Assembly (NCBI GenBank): GCA_946186335.1
Contig: CAMHMW010000047.1
Coordinates: forward strand, 1-11,294
Direction of reading: 5' to 3'
From: an uncultured Candidatus Melainabacteria bacterium
GTDB taxonomy: Bacteria > Cyanobacteriota > Vampirovibrionia > Gastranaerophilales > Gastranaerophilaceae
DNA length: 11,294 nt
The notes beneath the pieces are model-generated. The model did no database searches. It was not told the origin of the DNA and saw only the letters and a list, made by a program, of their open reading frames with translations. Made by a program: the position numbers and the translations under genes. This document shows positions 1 through 6,605 of the stretch, one piece after another. Positions within the stretch are counted from its first letter, which is position 1; the number at the start of each line of letters is the position of its first letter.

Positions 1-21
1 TACGAAATGTACAGGGTTTTT

Positions 22-40
22 GTTGGGCTTTCAGCCCAAC
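22..40. repeat. Short perfect palindrome (7-bp stem) at window start
   Basis: GTTGGGC (22-28) and GCCCAAC (34-40) form a perfect 7-bp stem around a five-base loop. No run of T follows on either strand: the plus side continues TTACAAATT and the minus side AAAAACCC. It is therefore not a convincing intrinsic terminator. It may be a short intergenic repeat of the REP type or the edge of an element starting outside the window. No second copy was noticed in the window. Confidence 0.5.
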
Positions 41-104
41 TTACAAATTACCAAAGACTTCTAAACTAAACAATTATTATCAGCACAACATTTACCCCCC
101 CCTC

Positions 105-132
105 TTGATTTTTTATTTTCAGCATATAATAT
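105..132 (+). promoter_or_regulatory. Probable rpsO promoter
   Basis: A perfect TATAAT lies at 125-130. The nearest -35-like hexamer, TTGATT (105-110), is only 14 bases from it. It is 16 bases from the overlapping TAATAT at 127-132, which may be the box actually used. Transcription would start near 137-139 and give a leader of about 50 bases before the rpsO start codon at 188. Confidence 0.5.
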
Positions 133-187
133 AAGCCATGTAGAGTGCTTACGCCAATAATCACTCAACAAGAAAAGGAAAACTAAT

Positions 188-457
188 ATGTCAATCAATT
201 TGAAAAACAAACAAGAAATTGTTAAAAAGTATGGCAAGGATGCTAAAGACACAGGTTCATCAGCAGTACAGGTTGCTATGATGACACAAAAAATCAGCGA
301 ATTAACAGAACACTTAAAATCAAACAAAAAAGATTTCGCTACAAAAAGAGGTCTTTTAATGATGGTAGGTAAGAGAAAAAGATTACTCGCTTACATCAAG
401 AGCAAAAACCTTGACGAATACAGAGATTTGATTAAGAAATTAGGTATCAGAGGTTAA
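188..457 (+). CDS. rpsO: 30S ribosomal protein S15
   Basis: At 89 residues this is exactly the usual length of bacterial S15, the primary 16S rRNA-binding protein of the 30S platform, which binds the h20/h21/h22 junction. The family signature is clear: TGSSAVQVAMMTQKISELTEHLK (about residues 22-44, with VQVA and LTEHLK diagnostic), then KKDFATKRGLLMMVGKRKRLL (47-67, with the RGLL-MVGKR core) and the C-terminal YRDLIKKLGIRG. The start is supported by AAAGGAA (174-180), seven bases before ATG 188. It has its own promoter and an intrinsic terminator right after the stop, so it is probably monocistronic. S15 commonly represses its own translation through a leader structure, and a small hairpin (143-166) exists here. 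The E. coli partner pnp is not next to it. Confidence 0.98.
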   Translation: MSINLKNKQEIVKKYGKDAKDTGSSAVQVAMMTQKISELTEHLKSNKKDFATKRGLLMMVGKRKRLLAYIKSKNLDEYRDLIKKLGIRG

Positions 458-468
458 TCCTCAAAATA

Positions 469-498
469 AAAAGTCCGACCCACAAAAGTCGGACTTTT
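469..498 (+). terminator. Intrinsic terminator after rpsO
   Basis: AAAAGTCCGAC (469-479) pairs perfectly with GTCGGACTTTT (488-498) around an eight-base loop. The GC-rich core is flanked by A on the left and T on the right, so the structure could act in both directions. It separates rpsO from hydF, whose ATG is only 18 bases further. Any hydF transcript starting upstream must therefore read through it. Confidence 0.88.
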
Positions 499-516
499 AT
501 TCTATGGAGAGTTTAT

Positions 517-1710
517 ATGAAAGCATTAAAATCACAAAGATTGCATATCGGATTTTTTGGCAGAACAAATGTCGGAAAATCATCTGTTCTGAATAAAATT
601 ACCGGACAGGATATTTCTATTGTTTCGGATATAGCCGGAACAACCACCGATGTTGTTGAAAAATCAATGGAGTTGCTGCCTGTCGGAGCGGTAAATTTTC
701 TTGATACGGCAGGAGTTAATGATGATTCAACATTGGGTACCGAACGAATAGAAAAAACAATGAAGATTATTAATCGTATTGATATTGGAGTAATTGTTTG
801 TGATTATAACGGGCTTGGTACATTTGAACTTAATTTGATTCACAAATTTAATAATCTGGATATTCCATTTATAATTCTGATAAACAAAACGGATATTCAA
901 CCGATTGAACTGAAAAAACTGGATGAAATCGGAGAATTTAGCAAAAATTATATAGTAACATCAGCAAAAACCGATGAAAATCTGATATACAAATTTAAAA
1001 ATACTCTTATAAATCTTTTGCCGGAAGATTTTGTAAATCCGCCCAAAATTGCGGGAGATCTGGTTGAGGAAAAAAGTACTGTAATCCTTGTCATTCCAAT
1101 TGACAAAGAAGCCCCGAAAGGAAGAATAATTTTACCTCAGGTTCAGGTTTTACGTGACCTTTTGGATAGTAACTGCAAAGTTATGTCGGTGAAAGAAAGC
1201 GAATTAAAAGAGGCTATCGAAGAATTAAAATCTCCGCCATCACTTGTTATAACTGATTCTCAGGCATTTAAAACGGTCAATGAAATTGTACCGGATGACA
1301 TTCCGTTAACGTCATTTTCAATACTGTTTGCAAGATTAAAAGGTGATTTAAACGCATTTATTCAGGGAGCAAAAGCAATTGATACTTTAAAAGACGGCGA
1401 TAAAGTTTTGATTTTGGAAAGCTGCACCCATCACGCAATAGAAGATGATATAGGAAAAGTAAAAATTCCTAATCTAATACGCAAAAAAACAGAGAAAAAT
1501 CTAGTTTTTGAACATATTTCGGGACACGATTTCCCAGACATTTCCGATTATAAACTCATAATTCATTGCGGCGCATGTATGACAAACCGCAGAGAAATTC
1601 TTTCAAGAATTATTAAAGCAAATCAGGCAGGTATTCCGATTACAAATTACGGAATAACAATTTCGTATTGCCTCGGAATTACCGAAAGAGCAGTTGAAAT
1701 TTTTAGGTAA
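517..1710 (+). CDS. hydF: [FeFe]-hydrogenase H-cluster maturation GTPase HydF
   Basis: HydF is the GTPase scaffold on which the diiron subcluster of [FeFe]-hydrogenase is assembled with the radical-SAM enzymes HydE and HydG before transfer to HydA. The 397-residue protein has a Ras-like GTPase domain with G1 GRTNVGKS (15-22), G2 around T42-T44, G3 DTAG (63-66), G4 NKTD (123-126) and a SAK-type G5 near 149. A middle dimerisation region follows. The C-terminal iron-sulfur domain carries the HydF cysteine/histidine set: C303-x-H305, then H350-C351-x-x-C354. These ligands separate it from the related tRNA GTPase MnmE. The SD GGAGA (506-510) is six bases before ATG 517. hydE, hydG and the hydrogenase are not in the window. 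No clear separate promoter is visible between the rpsO terminator and the start codon. Confidence 0.95.
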   Translation: MKALKSQRLHIGFFGRTNVGKSSVLNKITGQDISIVSDIAGTTTDVVEKSMELLPVGAVNFLDTAGVNDDSTLGTERIEKTMKIINRIDIGVIVCDYNGLGTFELNLIHKFNNLDIPFIILINKTDIQPIELKKLDEIGEFSKNYIVTSAKTDENLIYKFKNTLINLLPEDFVNPPKIAGDLVEEKSTVILVIPIDKEAPKGRIILPQVQVLRDLLDSNCKVMSVKESELKEAIEELKSPPSLVITDSQAFKTVNEIVPDDIPLTSFSILFARLKGDLNAFIQGAKAIDTLKDGDKVLILESCTHHAIEDDIGKVKIPNLIRKKTEKNLVFEHISGHDFPDISDYKLIIHCGACMTNRREILSRIIKANQAGIPITNYGITISYCLGITERAVEIFR

Positions 1711-1737
1711 TTATATACTATTTAGCACCAATTTACT

Positions 1738-1824
1738 AAAAAACCTCGTCATTCAGAGGGCTTTTGCCCGAAGAATCTGTTTTATATAATAGATTCTTCG
1801 CTTCGCTCAGAATGACAGTTCTTT
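1738..1824. terminator. Likely bidirectional terminator between hydF and tmk
   Basis: The palindromic element at 1748-1816 is bordered by A6 (1738-1743), which reads as T6 on the minus strand just after the stem. On the plus side it is followed by the weaker GTTCTTTT. Convergent hydF and tmk transcripts would therefore both meet a stem and a T-run. The minus-strand (tmk) terminator is the better formed of the two. Confidence 0.6.
1748..1816. repeat. 69-bp imperfect palindromic repeat element (REP/MITE-like)
   Basis: The element has terminal inverted repeats GTCATTC (1748-1754) and GAATGAC (1810-1816) and a 9-bp inner stem, GAAGAATCT (1770-1778) against AGATTCTTC (1791-1799). A small nested hairpin in the left half pairs GGGC (1758-1761) with GCCC (1766-1769). 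Its right half (AGATTCTTCGCTTCGCTC then AGAATGAC) resembles a short intergenic palindrome I recall from many genomes, but I cannot verify the family. No target-site duplication is obvious. It lies neatly in the gap between convergent genes. Confidence 0.7.
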
Positions 1825-1856
1825 TAACCTGTAACATTGTATATAGTTACCAATTT

Positions 1857-2471
1857 TTAATTAAGTTTCTGATTTACCTGTTCGCAGACATCTGAAAAAA
1901 CATCTTCGATAGATTTTGTGGAATCTATAACCTTAACTCTTTCGGGTTCCTGTTTTGCAATTTCAAGATACCCTCTGCGGACTTTGTTGAAAAATTCTGT
2001 TCCGGAACTTTCCATACGATCTTTTTCTGTCCCCACTCTTTTCATTGAGGTTTCAATATCAACATCAAAAACAAATGTCAAATCAGGTTTAAGTCCGCTT
2101 GTTGCGAGATTATTCAGAGCGTTTATTTCTTCAATATCAAGACCTCTGCCATACCCCTGATAAGCGACAGAACTATCTGTATGTCTGTCACAGAGAACAA
2201 TTTTACCCTGACTTACGGCAGGTTTAACCGTAATATCAATATTTTGCGCTCTGTCTGCCAAAAACAAAAAAGATTCACAACGATTTGAAACTTCTCCGTC
2301 ATAATTCAAAAGAATTTCACGGATTTTTTCTCCCAAACCTTTTCCTCCGGGTTCTCGGGTTGTAATAACATCATAACCTTTTTTTATAAGATAGTCCGTC
2401 AACAATTTCATCTGGGTAGATTTTCCGCATCCGTCAGCACCTTCAAATGTTATAAATAAACCTTTTTGCAT
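1857..2471 (-). CDS. tmk: Thymidylate kinase (dTMP kinase)
   Basis: Tmk phosphorylates dTMP to dTDP in the cytoplasm for dTTP synthesis. The 204-residue length is typical. Visible motifs are the P-loop FEGADGCGKSTQ (about 9-20), TTREPGG (37-43; the Arg contacts the nucleotide monophosphate), and DRHTDSSVAYQGYGRGL (about 95-111; the DR-x-x-x-S-x-A-YQG signature). A LID-like segment, RVGTEKDRMESS, lies near 145-156. A purine-rich stretch (GAAAGAGAAAAG on the minus strand) precedes the ATG. The gene begins about 20 bases after the 3' end of rnpB on the same strand, with no clear hairpin terminator between them, so the two may share a transcript. In many bacteria tmk is adjacent to holB. Here holB is about 8 kb away on the other strand. 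Confidence 0.97.
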   Translation of the reverse strand: MQKGLFITFEGADGCGKSTQMKLLTDYLIKKGYDVITTREPGGKGLGEKIREILLNYDGEVSNRCESFLFLADRAQNIDITVKPAVSQGKIVLCDRHTDSSVAYQGYGRGLDIEEINALNNLATSGLKPDLTFVFDVDIETSMKRVGTEKDRMESSGTEFFNKVRRGYLEIAKQEPERVKVIDSTKSIEDVFSDVCEQVNQKLN

Positions 2472-2489
2472 AACTTTTCTCTTTCATAT

Positions 2490-2852
2490 AAAAAATAAAG
2501 CAGCCCGTAAGCCGTGTTCTGTTTTAGATAATCATCTGTCTGGTATCAGAATTACTCCTGATCTCTAGCGTTTTTTTCCGAAGTGGGCGAACAACCTTTA
2601 TAACCTTCGATTCAAACTTGCATCCGACCCGGGTTTACCTGGCCGAAACCTTCCGATTTCGCCGGTGACGCTCTTAACTCACCGTTGCACCATCGCCTGT
2701 TTTTCCGTATTACGAAAATCATCGGCAGTCTTCATTTCTGTGGCACTATCCGCCGGCTCACGCCGCCCGGAGTTTCTCCGGGGGTCTGTTCTGGGATGCA
2801 CGGACTTTCCTCACTTAAAATTTCTCCTAAGCGCGATTATCCGACTGCTTTA
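2490..2852 (-). ncRNA. rnpB: RNase P RNA (type A)
   Basis: This is the catalytic RNA that removes 5' leaders from tRNA precursors. On the minus strand the universally conserved 5' core reads GAGGAAAGTCCGTGCATCCC (plus coordinates about 2793-2812), and the 3' core reads ACAGAACACGGCTTACGGGC (about 2503-2522). These two segments form the P4 region. The ends pair as P1: TAAAGCAG (2852-2845) with CTGCTTTA (2503-2496), extended by a G-T and a C-G pair. The specificity-domain stretch GGTAAACCCGGGTCGGATGCAAG-like (about 2617-2640) is also recognisable. A T-rich run follows P1 at about 2490-2495, and the precise 3' end is uncertain. The total of about 360 bases fits bacterial type A RNA. The 123-codon open frame on the opposite strand is a shadow of this RNA. 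Confidence 0.96.
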
Positions 2853-2893
2853 TTTAATTACATATTACAATAAACATGAAAAAACCGAAACGA

Positions 2894-2922
2894 TTGTAAT
2901 TTTTAAAACAATATGCTATAAT
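2894..2922 (+). promoter_or_regulatory. Strong sigma-70-type promoter upstream of the 3102 gene
   Basis: TTGTAA (2894-2899), a 17-base spacer and a perfect TATAAT (2917-2922) preceded by TG in extended -10 position (TGCTATAAT). Transcription would begin near 2929, giving a leader of roughly 170 bases ahead of the small protein gene at 3102. Confidence 0.75.
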
Positions 2923-2929
2923 GGTAGTA

Positions 2930-3101
2930 GTTTAATAAGAAGGACAAAGGTTTCAAATGTAAAATTTTGTTTACATAGTAGCAAAATAATACATTTAGAC
3001 GAGTTAATAACATGTCACGCATTTTATAATGTATAGTGGTAGTAAACACGGATATTTAGGACTAACCGTCCGAAAATATAAGTAAATAAAAGGGTAGAAT
3101 T
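2930..3101 (+). promoter_or_regulatory. Long 5' leader with an SD-preceded start-stop and a hairpin
   Basis: The leader contains AAAGG (2946-2950), then six bases later ATG TAA (2957-2962), a start codon directly followed by a stop. The same bases form the left arm of a hairpin, ATGTAAA (2957-2963) with TTTACAT (2970-2976). A second TATAATG at 3025-3031 and a repeated TGGTAGTA (2922-2929 and 3037-3044) lie further along. Near the end GGAC..GTCC (about 3059-3071) can form a small stem. No known riboswitch motif was recognised. The leader could be a translation-coupled regulator, or simply an AT-rich spacer. Confidence 0.4.
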
Positions 3102-3488
3102 ATGGTCGATAACAGATCTGCAGGGTACTTCGGCATTGGCGGTGCTTTTAATTTTAAAAGCGGTGACATATCCGGTACTGCGGCAAAATTATCTGATGAC
3201 AAAATGGGACAAGGCGGCGAATATTTTTCTCAGCGCGGCGGAGAAGAAGAAATGCCCGCACCCCAGCAAAACCCATATATGGATCAAAGTGCCGTTCTTC
3301 GTGCTACCCTTAACTCTCTTGCAATGATGAATGTTGCAAATGTGCTGAATGCCCAAAAACGCAAACCTGTTTTGGAAGAGGAAGAAAAAATTACAGAGGA
3401 TTTAAAAGAGATTTTAAAACTACGCAGACAACAGAACGGTCAAAACGGTCATTCTGACGAAGAAAAAGAAGAAGATGAAGAAAAATAA
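3102..3488 (+). CDS. Small acidic low-complexity protein of unknown function
   Basis: A 128-residue protein that I do not recognise. The N-terminal half is glycine-rich and probably disordered (GYFGIGGAFNFKSGD near 8-22, and GQGGEYFSQRGGEEE near 36-50). A short hydrophobic/amphipathic helix follows (about 63-83, SAVLRATLNSLAMMNVANVL). The end is strongly charged, with EEEEKITEDLKEILKLRRQ and then an acidic tail of E, D and K. There is no signal peptide, cysteine motif or membrane segment. AAAGGG (3089-3094) precedes ATG 3102 by seven bases, and a strong promoter lies at 2894-2922, so expression looks real. The next gene has its own promoter-like sequence, so this may be a single-gene unit. 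The composition suggests an adaptor or assembly-type protein, but no function can be assigned. Confidence 0.75.
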   Translation: MVDNRSAGYFGIGGAFNFKSGDISGTAAKLSDDKMGQGGEYFSQRGGEEEMPAPQQNPYMDQSAVLRATLNSLAMMNVANVLNAQKRKPVLEEEEKITEDLKEILKLRRQQNGQNGHSDEEKEEDEEK

Positions 3489-3541
3489 GGGATTAAAACT
3501 GTAACAACCTTTAACATTTATCCTTTAATTTATATGTTTTT

Positions 3542-3549
3542 GCTATACT
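3542..3549 (+). promoter_or_regulatory. Extended -10 promoter candidate for the symporter gene
   Basis: TGCTATACT (3541-3549) is an extended -10 element (TG-C-TATACT). No convincing -35 hexamer sits 16-18 bases upstream, only TTTAAT (3524-3529) at 14 bases. The predicted start near 3556 leaves about 49 bases before the chosen ATG at 3605. Confidence 0.45.
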
Positions 3550-3604
3550 TATAACAGTTACGGTTGGGGGAACTTTGGTTTACACAGCGGAAAGGATATT
3601 GTTA

Positions 3605-5152
3605 ATGAAAAAATTTATTACTCTTATGATGATGTTAATGGCGGGAATGCAGAGTGCTAACGCTATTAATGTGGATGCTTTTATGGATAAACATATTGCA
3701 CCTGTTTCTGATGCAATAGCGAAAATAATATTCTTTCCTATTCACATTTGCGGTTCGGATGTTCCTGTTATTATTTTCTGGATTTTATTTGCGGGAATAT
3801 TTTTTACGGGATTTTTCAAGGGAATTTGTATATGGGGCTTCAAACATGCAGTTGACCTGATTGCAAAACCAAAGAAAACTGACGGCGGCGGGGAGGTTTC
3901 CTCATTTCAGGCACTTGCTACCGCATTATCCGGAACTATCGGTATCGGAAGTATTGCAGGTGTTGCACTTTCAATTTCAATAGGAGGCCCCGGTGCGGCG
4001 TTTTGGATTTTTGCAGGTGCGCTTTTAGGAATGTCAATAAAATTTGTGGAAGCAACTCTGGCGGTTAAATACAGAAGATTTAACGCAGATGGTTCGGTAT
4101 CAGGCGGACCTATGCACTATATTGCACATGGTCTGACAAGAAAAAATCTTCGCTGGCTGGGACAACCACTGTCTGTACTATTTGCAATTCTTTGTATTGG
4201 TGGTGGTATAACAGGCGGAAATATGATTCAGATAAATCAGACTGCTCACCAATTAATATTTATTACGGGCGGGGAACACAGTATATTCCACGGTTTTACA
4301 TGGATTATCGGGCTTGTTGCCGCTATCATTATCGGACTTGTAATTGTCGGCGGAATTAAAGGTATTGCGAAAGTTACAACAATTTTAACCCCGACAATGT
4401 GTGCATTATACATAATTTCAGGTTTAATAGTTATTTTTGCAAACATAAAAGGAATACCCGATGCTGTTGCGCTAATTTGTAAGGAGGCTTTTGCCCCTAC
4501 ATCCGTTGCGGGCGGTGTTTTTGGAATAATAATTATTGGTTTAAGACGTTCCGTTCAATCTAATGAAGCAGGAACCGGGGCAGCCGCAATTGTTTATGCT
4601 GCGGCACAAACAAAAGAGCCGGCATCTCAGGGCTTTGTTGCTCTGCTTGAAACATTTTTAACGGGCGTTTTATGTTTGTTCACGTCGCTGACAATTGTTT
4701 TATCGGGAGCATTATCAACCATTGAACCCGGCAAAATTTCGGGTATTGAACTTGCTTCAAACGCATTTCAGTCAGTCATTCCGTTCTTCCCGATTATCTT
4801 ATCAATAATTGCAATTTTATTTGCAATGTCAACACTGATTTCTTGGGCATATTACGGACAGAAAGCATGGACATTCCTTTTCGGGGAAGGTAAAAAACGT
4901 GTATTTACATTTAACATAATCTATTGTCTGTTTATAATTATCGGTTCGGCTATGAATGTTGAATCTATTTTGAATATAACAGATGCGATGATGATAGCAA
5001 TGTGCGTACCGAACGTCATTGTATTATACATATTGTGTCCTGAGGTTAAAAGAGAACTCAAAAAATACTGTCTTGAACACAATATCGGTAAATGGGTAAA
5101 TCCTCATTGGTTTAAAGGGGTTCAACCGGTTGTAGTTACGGAGGAAAAATAA
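3605..5152 (+). CDS. Sodium:alanine/glycine symporter family (AGCS) transporter
   Basis: An inner-membrane carrier of the alanine/glycine:cation symporter family (AlsT/DagA/AgcS type), predicted to import a small amino acid with Na+. The chosen ATG (3605) follows AAAGGA (3591-3596) at good spacing. An in-frame TTG at 3575 would add ten residues but has no SD. From ATG 3605 the protein is 515 residues. It starts with a signal-like segment (MKKFITLMMMLMAGMQSANA, 1-20), seen in part of this family in Gram-negative-type bacteria. Family motifs are GTIGIGSIAGVA (about 110-121; the common form is GTGNIAGV), GGPGAAFW (127-134), GGPMHYI (167-173) and RSVQSNEAGTGAAAI in the second half (canonical SNEAG). 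About ten to eleven hydrophobic helices are present. The stop is one base before the ACT-domain gene, so the two are probably co-translated. The exact substrate is unknown. Confidence 0.93.
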   Translation: MKKFITLMMMLMAGMQSANAINVDAFMDKHIAPVSDAIAKIIFFPIHICGSDVPVIIFWILFAGIFFTGFFKGICIWGFKHAVDLIAKPKKTDGGGEVSSFQALATALSGTIGIGSIAGVALSISIGGPGAAFWIFAGALLGMSIKFVEATLAVKYRRFNADGSVSGGPMHYIAHGLTRKNLRWLGQPLSVLFAILCIGGGITGGNMIQINQTAHQLIFITGGEHSIFHGFTWIIGLVAAIIIGLVIVGGIKGIAKVTTILTPTMCALYIISGLIVIFANIKGIPDAVALICKEAFAPTSVAGGVFGIIIIGLRRSVQSNEAGTGAAAIVYAAAQTKEPASQGFVALLETFLTGVLCLFTSLTIVLSGALSTIEPGKISGIELASNAFQSVIPFFPIILSIIAILFAMSTLISWAYYGQKAWTFLFGEGKKRVFTFNIIYCLFIIIGSAMNVESILNITDAMMIAMCVPNVIVLYILCPEVKRELKKYCLEHNIGKWVNPHWFKGVQPVVVTEEK

Positions 5153-5153
5153 G

Positions 5154-5432
5154 ATGTCTGATAAAATTATTGTTACGGTTCAGGGTGTTGACAAAATAGG
5201 TATTGTCGCAGCGGTTACCGCAAAAATGGCGGAACTTGAAGTAAATATCGAAGATATTAAACAAACACTTATGCAGGGTCATTTTGTGATGTTTATGTTG
5301 TGTAATATAGAAAAATCAAACCATTCTTTTAAAGAAATTAAAGACGGGTTAACCGGTCTGGGGGAAGAACTCGGAATGGAAATATGGGTTCAGAAAAAAG
5401 AAATTTTTGATAACATGCACAAAATGGGCTAG
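5154..5432 (+). CDS. ACT domain-containing protein (UPF0237/GcvR-like)
   Basis: A 92-residue stand-alone ACT domain. The opening IIVTVQGVDKIGIVAAVTAKMAE (about 5-27) matches the first strand and helix of UPF0237 proteins, with the typical V-x-G-x-D-x-x-GIVA turn that often binds amino acids. It is followed by VNIEDIKQTLMQGHFVMFML (30-49) and a second helix. The full length matches the family. ACT domains usually sense small ligands, mainly amino acids. GGAGG (5140-5144) lies inside the end of the symporter gene, and the gap to the symporter stop is a single base. The likely role, by inference, is sensing an amino acid related to the symporter cargo, but no target is visible. There is no DNA-binding domain. 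Confidence 0.9.
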   Translation: MSDKIIVTVQGVDKIGIVAAVTAKMAELEVNIEDIKQTLMQGHFVMFMLCNIEKSNHSFKEIKDGLTGLGEELGMEIWVQKKEIFDNMHKMG

Positions 5433-5494
5433 CAAATTTTATTTTTTAGAGTTTTATAAAAGGTTGACAACGATATATCAGACAAGGAAATAAA

Positions 5495-5911
5495 ATGGCA
5501 TACGTATTAGGACAACTGGTAACCCCTCAGGAATGTAAATTTCTTGAAAAAGTTCTTACCCAGCCCACAAGACTTGAACAAAAAAAGCATCTTATGGCAT
5601 TGAAATATACTGCCCAAAGGCACAAAACAGGCTTGGAAGAAGCTTCTGTTATTCTGGAACAAAACAAATCCTTTGTTGATAAATTAAATTCCTCAAAAGA
5701 TTACTATACCTCATATACGCTGGACAAATTCGGTGAAGTATGCAGAGTTACAAAGGACAAATTCGGCGGAAAATTTGTGAAAAAACTTACCCCAGAAGAA
5801 CTTGACGACTTAAAAGGTATTCCGAAAAAATCCAAAACAAGATTTCAGAAATTTATGGATAAAGTAAAACTTGTCCTTATGTACATCCGTGAAATGTTTA
5901 CCGTTTATTAA
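5495..5911 (+). CDS. Small basic helical protein of unknown function
   Basis: A 138-residue protein that I do not recognise. The sequence is rich in Lys and Leu and looks mostly alpha-helical. There is an N-terminal helical segment (about 10-60, with LTQPTRLEQKKHLMALKY), a middle section with repeated DKFG (about 77-80 and 88-91), and a C-terminal hydrophobic/basic helix (KFMDKVKLVLMYIREMF, about 119-135) that could attach to a membrane. It has no Cys pair, signal peptide or enzyme motif. The SD AAGGAA (5484-5489) is five bases before ATG 5495. The gap to the ACT gene is 62 bases with no terminator seen, so it could be the last gene of the symporter operon. It ends five bases from the stop of the convergent glycosylase-family gene. 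Confidence 0.7.
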   Translation: MAYVLGQLVTPQECKFLEKVLTQPTRLEQKKHLMALKYTAQRHKTGLEEASVILEQNKSFVDKLNSSKDYYTSYTLDKFGEVCRVTKDKFGGKFVKKLTPEELDDLKGIPKKSKTRFQKFMDKVKLVLMYIREMFTVY

Positions 5912-5916
5912 TTCAG

Positions 5917-6483
5917 TTATCCGTTTTTTTTCTTGACGACAAACGCTCTTGGTTTTGCTTTTTCCTGTATATTAAGAACAGATTTCAGTTCTGTTTTCCA
6001 TTCCAAAATTGCTTTTTCTTTTAATGATTTATCAAGGCGGTTCAGCGAACCTGTGTTATATAAATTTTTAACCATACTCAGGTCAATTTCGGGGTTGTAT
6101 TCCTTAAACCACTCATACGCCTGAACTTTTCCGTTTATGAGAATATATTTAATATTCGGATAATTATTCAACAGATTGGAAATTTTGTTCGGCTTTACTG
6201 TAGAAATATCAATAGAGGTATCTTTTGAAGAACTTTCACGTCTGAAACCGCTTTTAAAAATATCCCAAAGCCCTATACCGTTTTCGTGTAAAAAATTTTT
6301 CTTCTGCTCATCAGACAAAATATTGACTTCATTGTAACCCAGAACCTCACCTAAAATCTGCCAGAACAATTTGTCTTTCTGATAATAGAAAGTACGGTCA
6401 ACAGGCGGCAAAGTACCCAAAATAAGAATTTTGGAATCTTTATCAACTATATAATTAAACCCCTTTACATGTTTATCTGCCAT
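5917..6483 (-). CDS. Uracil/hypoxanthine-DNA glycosylase superfamily protein (divergent)
   Basis: A 188-residue member of the uracil-DNA glycosylase fold, closest in layout to family 6 hypoxanthine (deoxyinosine) DNA glycosylases, which start base excision repair of deaminated bases. Visible blocks are ILILGTLPPVD (19-29), FYYQKDKLFW (32-41), LHENGIGLWDI (65-75), KYILINGKVQAYEWF (112-126) and LYNTGSLNR (141-149). The second block replaces the usual (H/S)PRNxFW motif: the Asn I understand to be catalytic in family 6 is not obvious (K or L at that place). The last block is also unlike the usual PSxSPAN. Base excision activity is therefore uncertain, and substrate change or loss of activity is possible. 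The C-terminus is Lys-rich. The gene starts 31 bases after tRNA-Gly on the same strand with an AGGGGTGA-type SD, so the two are probably one transcript. Confidence 0.78.
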   Translation of the reverse strand: MADKHVKGFNYIVDKDSKILILGTLPPVDRTFYYQKDKLFWQILGEVLGYNEVNILSDEQKKNFLHENGIGLWDIFKSGFRRESSSKDTSIDISTVKPNKISNLLNNYPNIKYILINGKVQAYEWFKEYNPEIDLSMVKNLYNTGSLNRLDKSLKEKAILEWKTELKSVLNIQEKAKPRAFVVKKKNG

Positions 6484-6514
6484 ATTTCACCCCTGATAAA
6501 ACCATAATATAAAT

Positions 6515-6586
6515 AGCGGGCAACGAGACTCGAACTCGCGATCTTCTCCTTGGGAAGGAGACATTCTACCACTGAACTATGCCCGC
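6515..6586 (-). tRNA. tRNA-Gly, anticodon CCC
   Basis: Read on the minus strand, the gene folds into a complete cloverleaf. The acceptor is GCGGGCA/TGCCCGC with discriminator T, and the D arm contains GTTCAGTGGTAGAA. The anticodon stem TCTCC/GGAGA encloses the loop TTCCCAA, with CCC at 34-36. The T arm is GCGAG-TTCGAGT-CTCGT. The anticodon CCC reads GGG glycine codons. The 3' CCA is not encoded, so it must be added after transcription. An extended -10 promoter lies just upstream on the minus strand (6606-6632), and a glycosylase-family gene follows closely. Confidence 0.97.
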
Positions 6587-6605
6587 GCAGAATTTCTACA
6601 ACCCC

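Noticed and set aside
61..327. 88-codon minus-strand open frame over rpsO
   Set aside because: Shadow of rpsO and its leader; no start context and no recognisable protein.
3025..3030. Second TATAAT in the 3102 leader as another promoter
   Set aside because: No convincing -35 (only TTAATA at 15 bases); could be chance in AT-rich sequence.
2665..3036. 123-codon open frame on the plus strand
   Set aside because: It lies antisense to the conserved RNase P RNA core, has no RBS, and its translation looks like non-coding sequence.
3575..3604. TTG start ten codons upstream of the symporter ATG
   Set aside because: No SD for TTG 3575, whereas ATG 3605 has AAAGGA eight bases upstream and begins a signal-like segment.
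5464..5469. Perfect TTGACA before the 5495 gene
   Set aside because: No -10 box at 16-18 bases; TAAAAT at 5491-5496 is about 21 bases away and overlaps the start codon. Not supported as a promoter.
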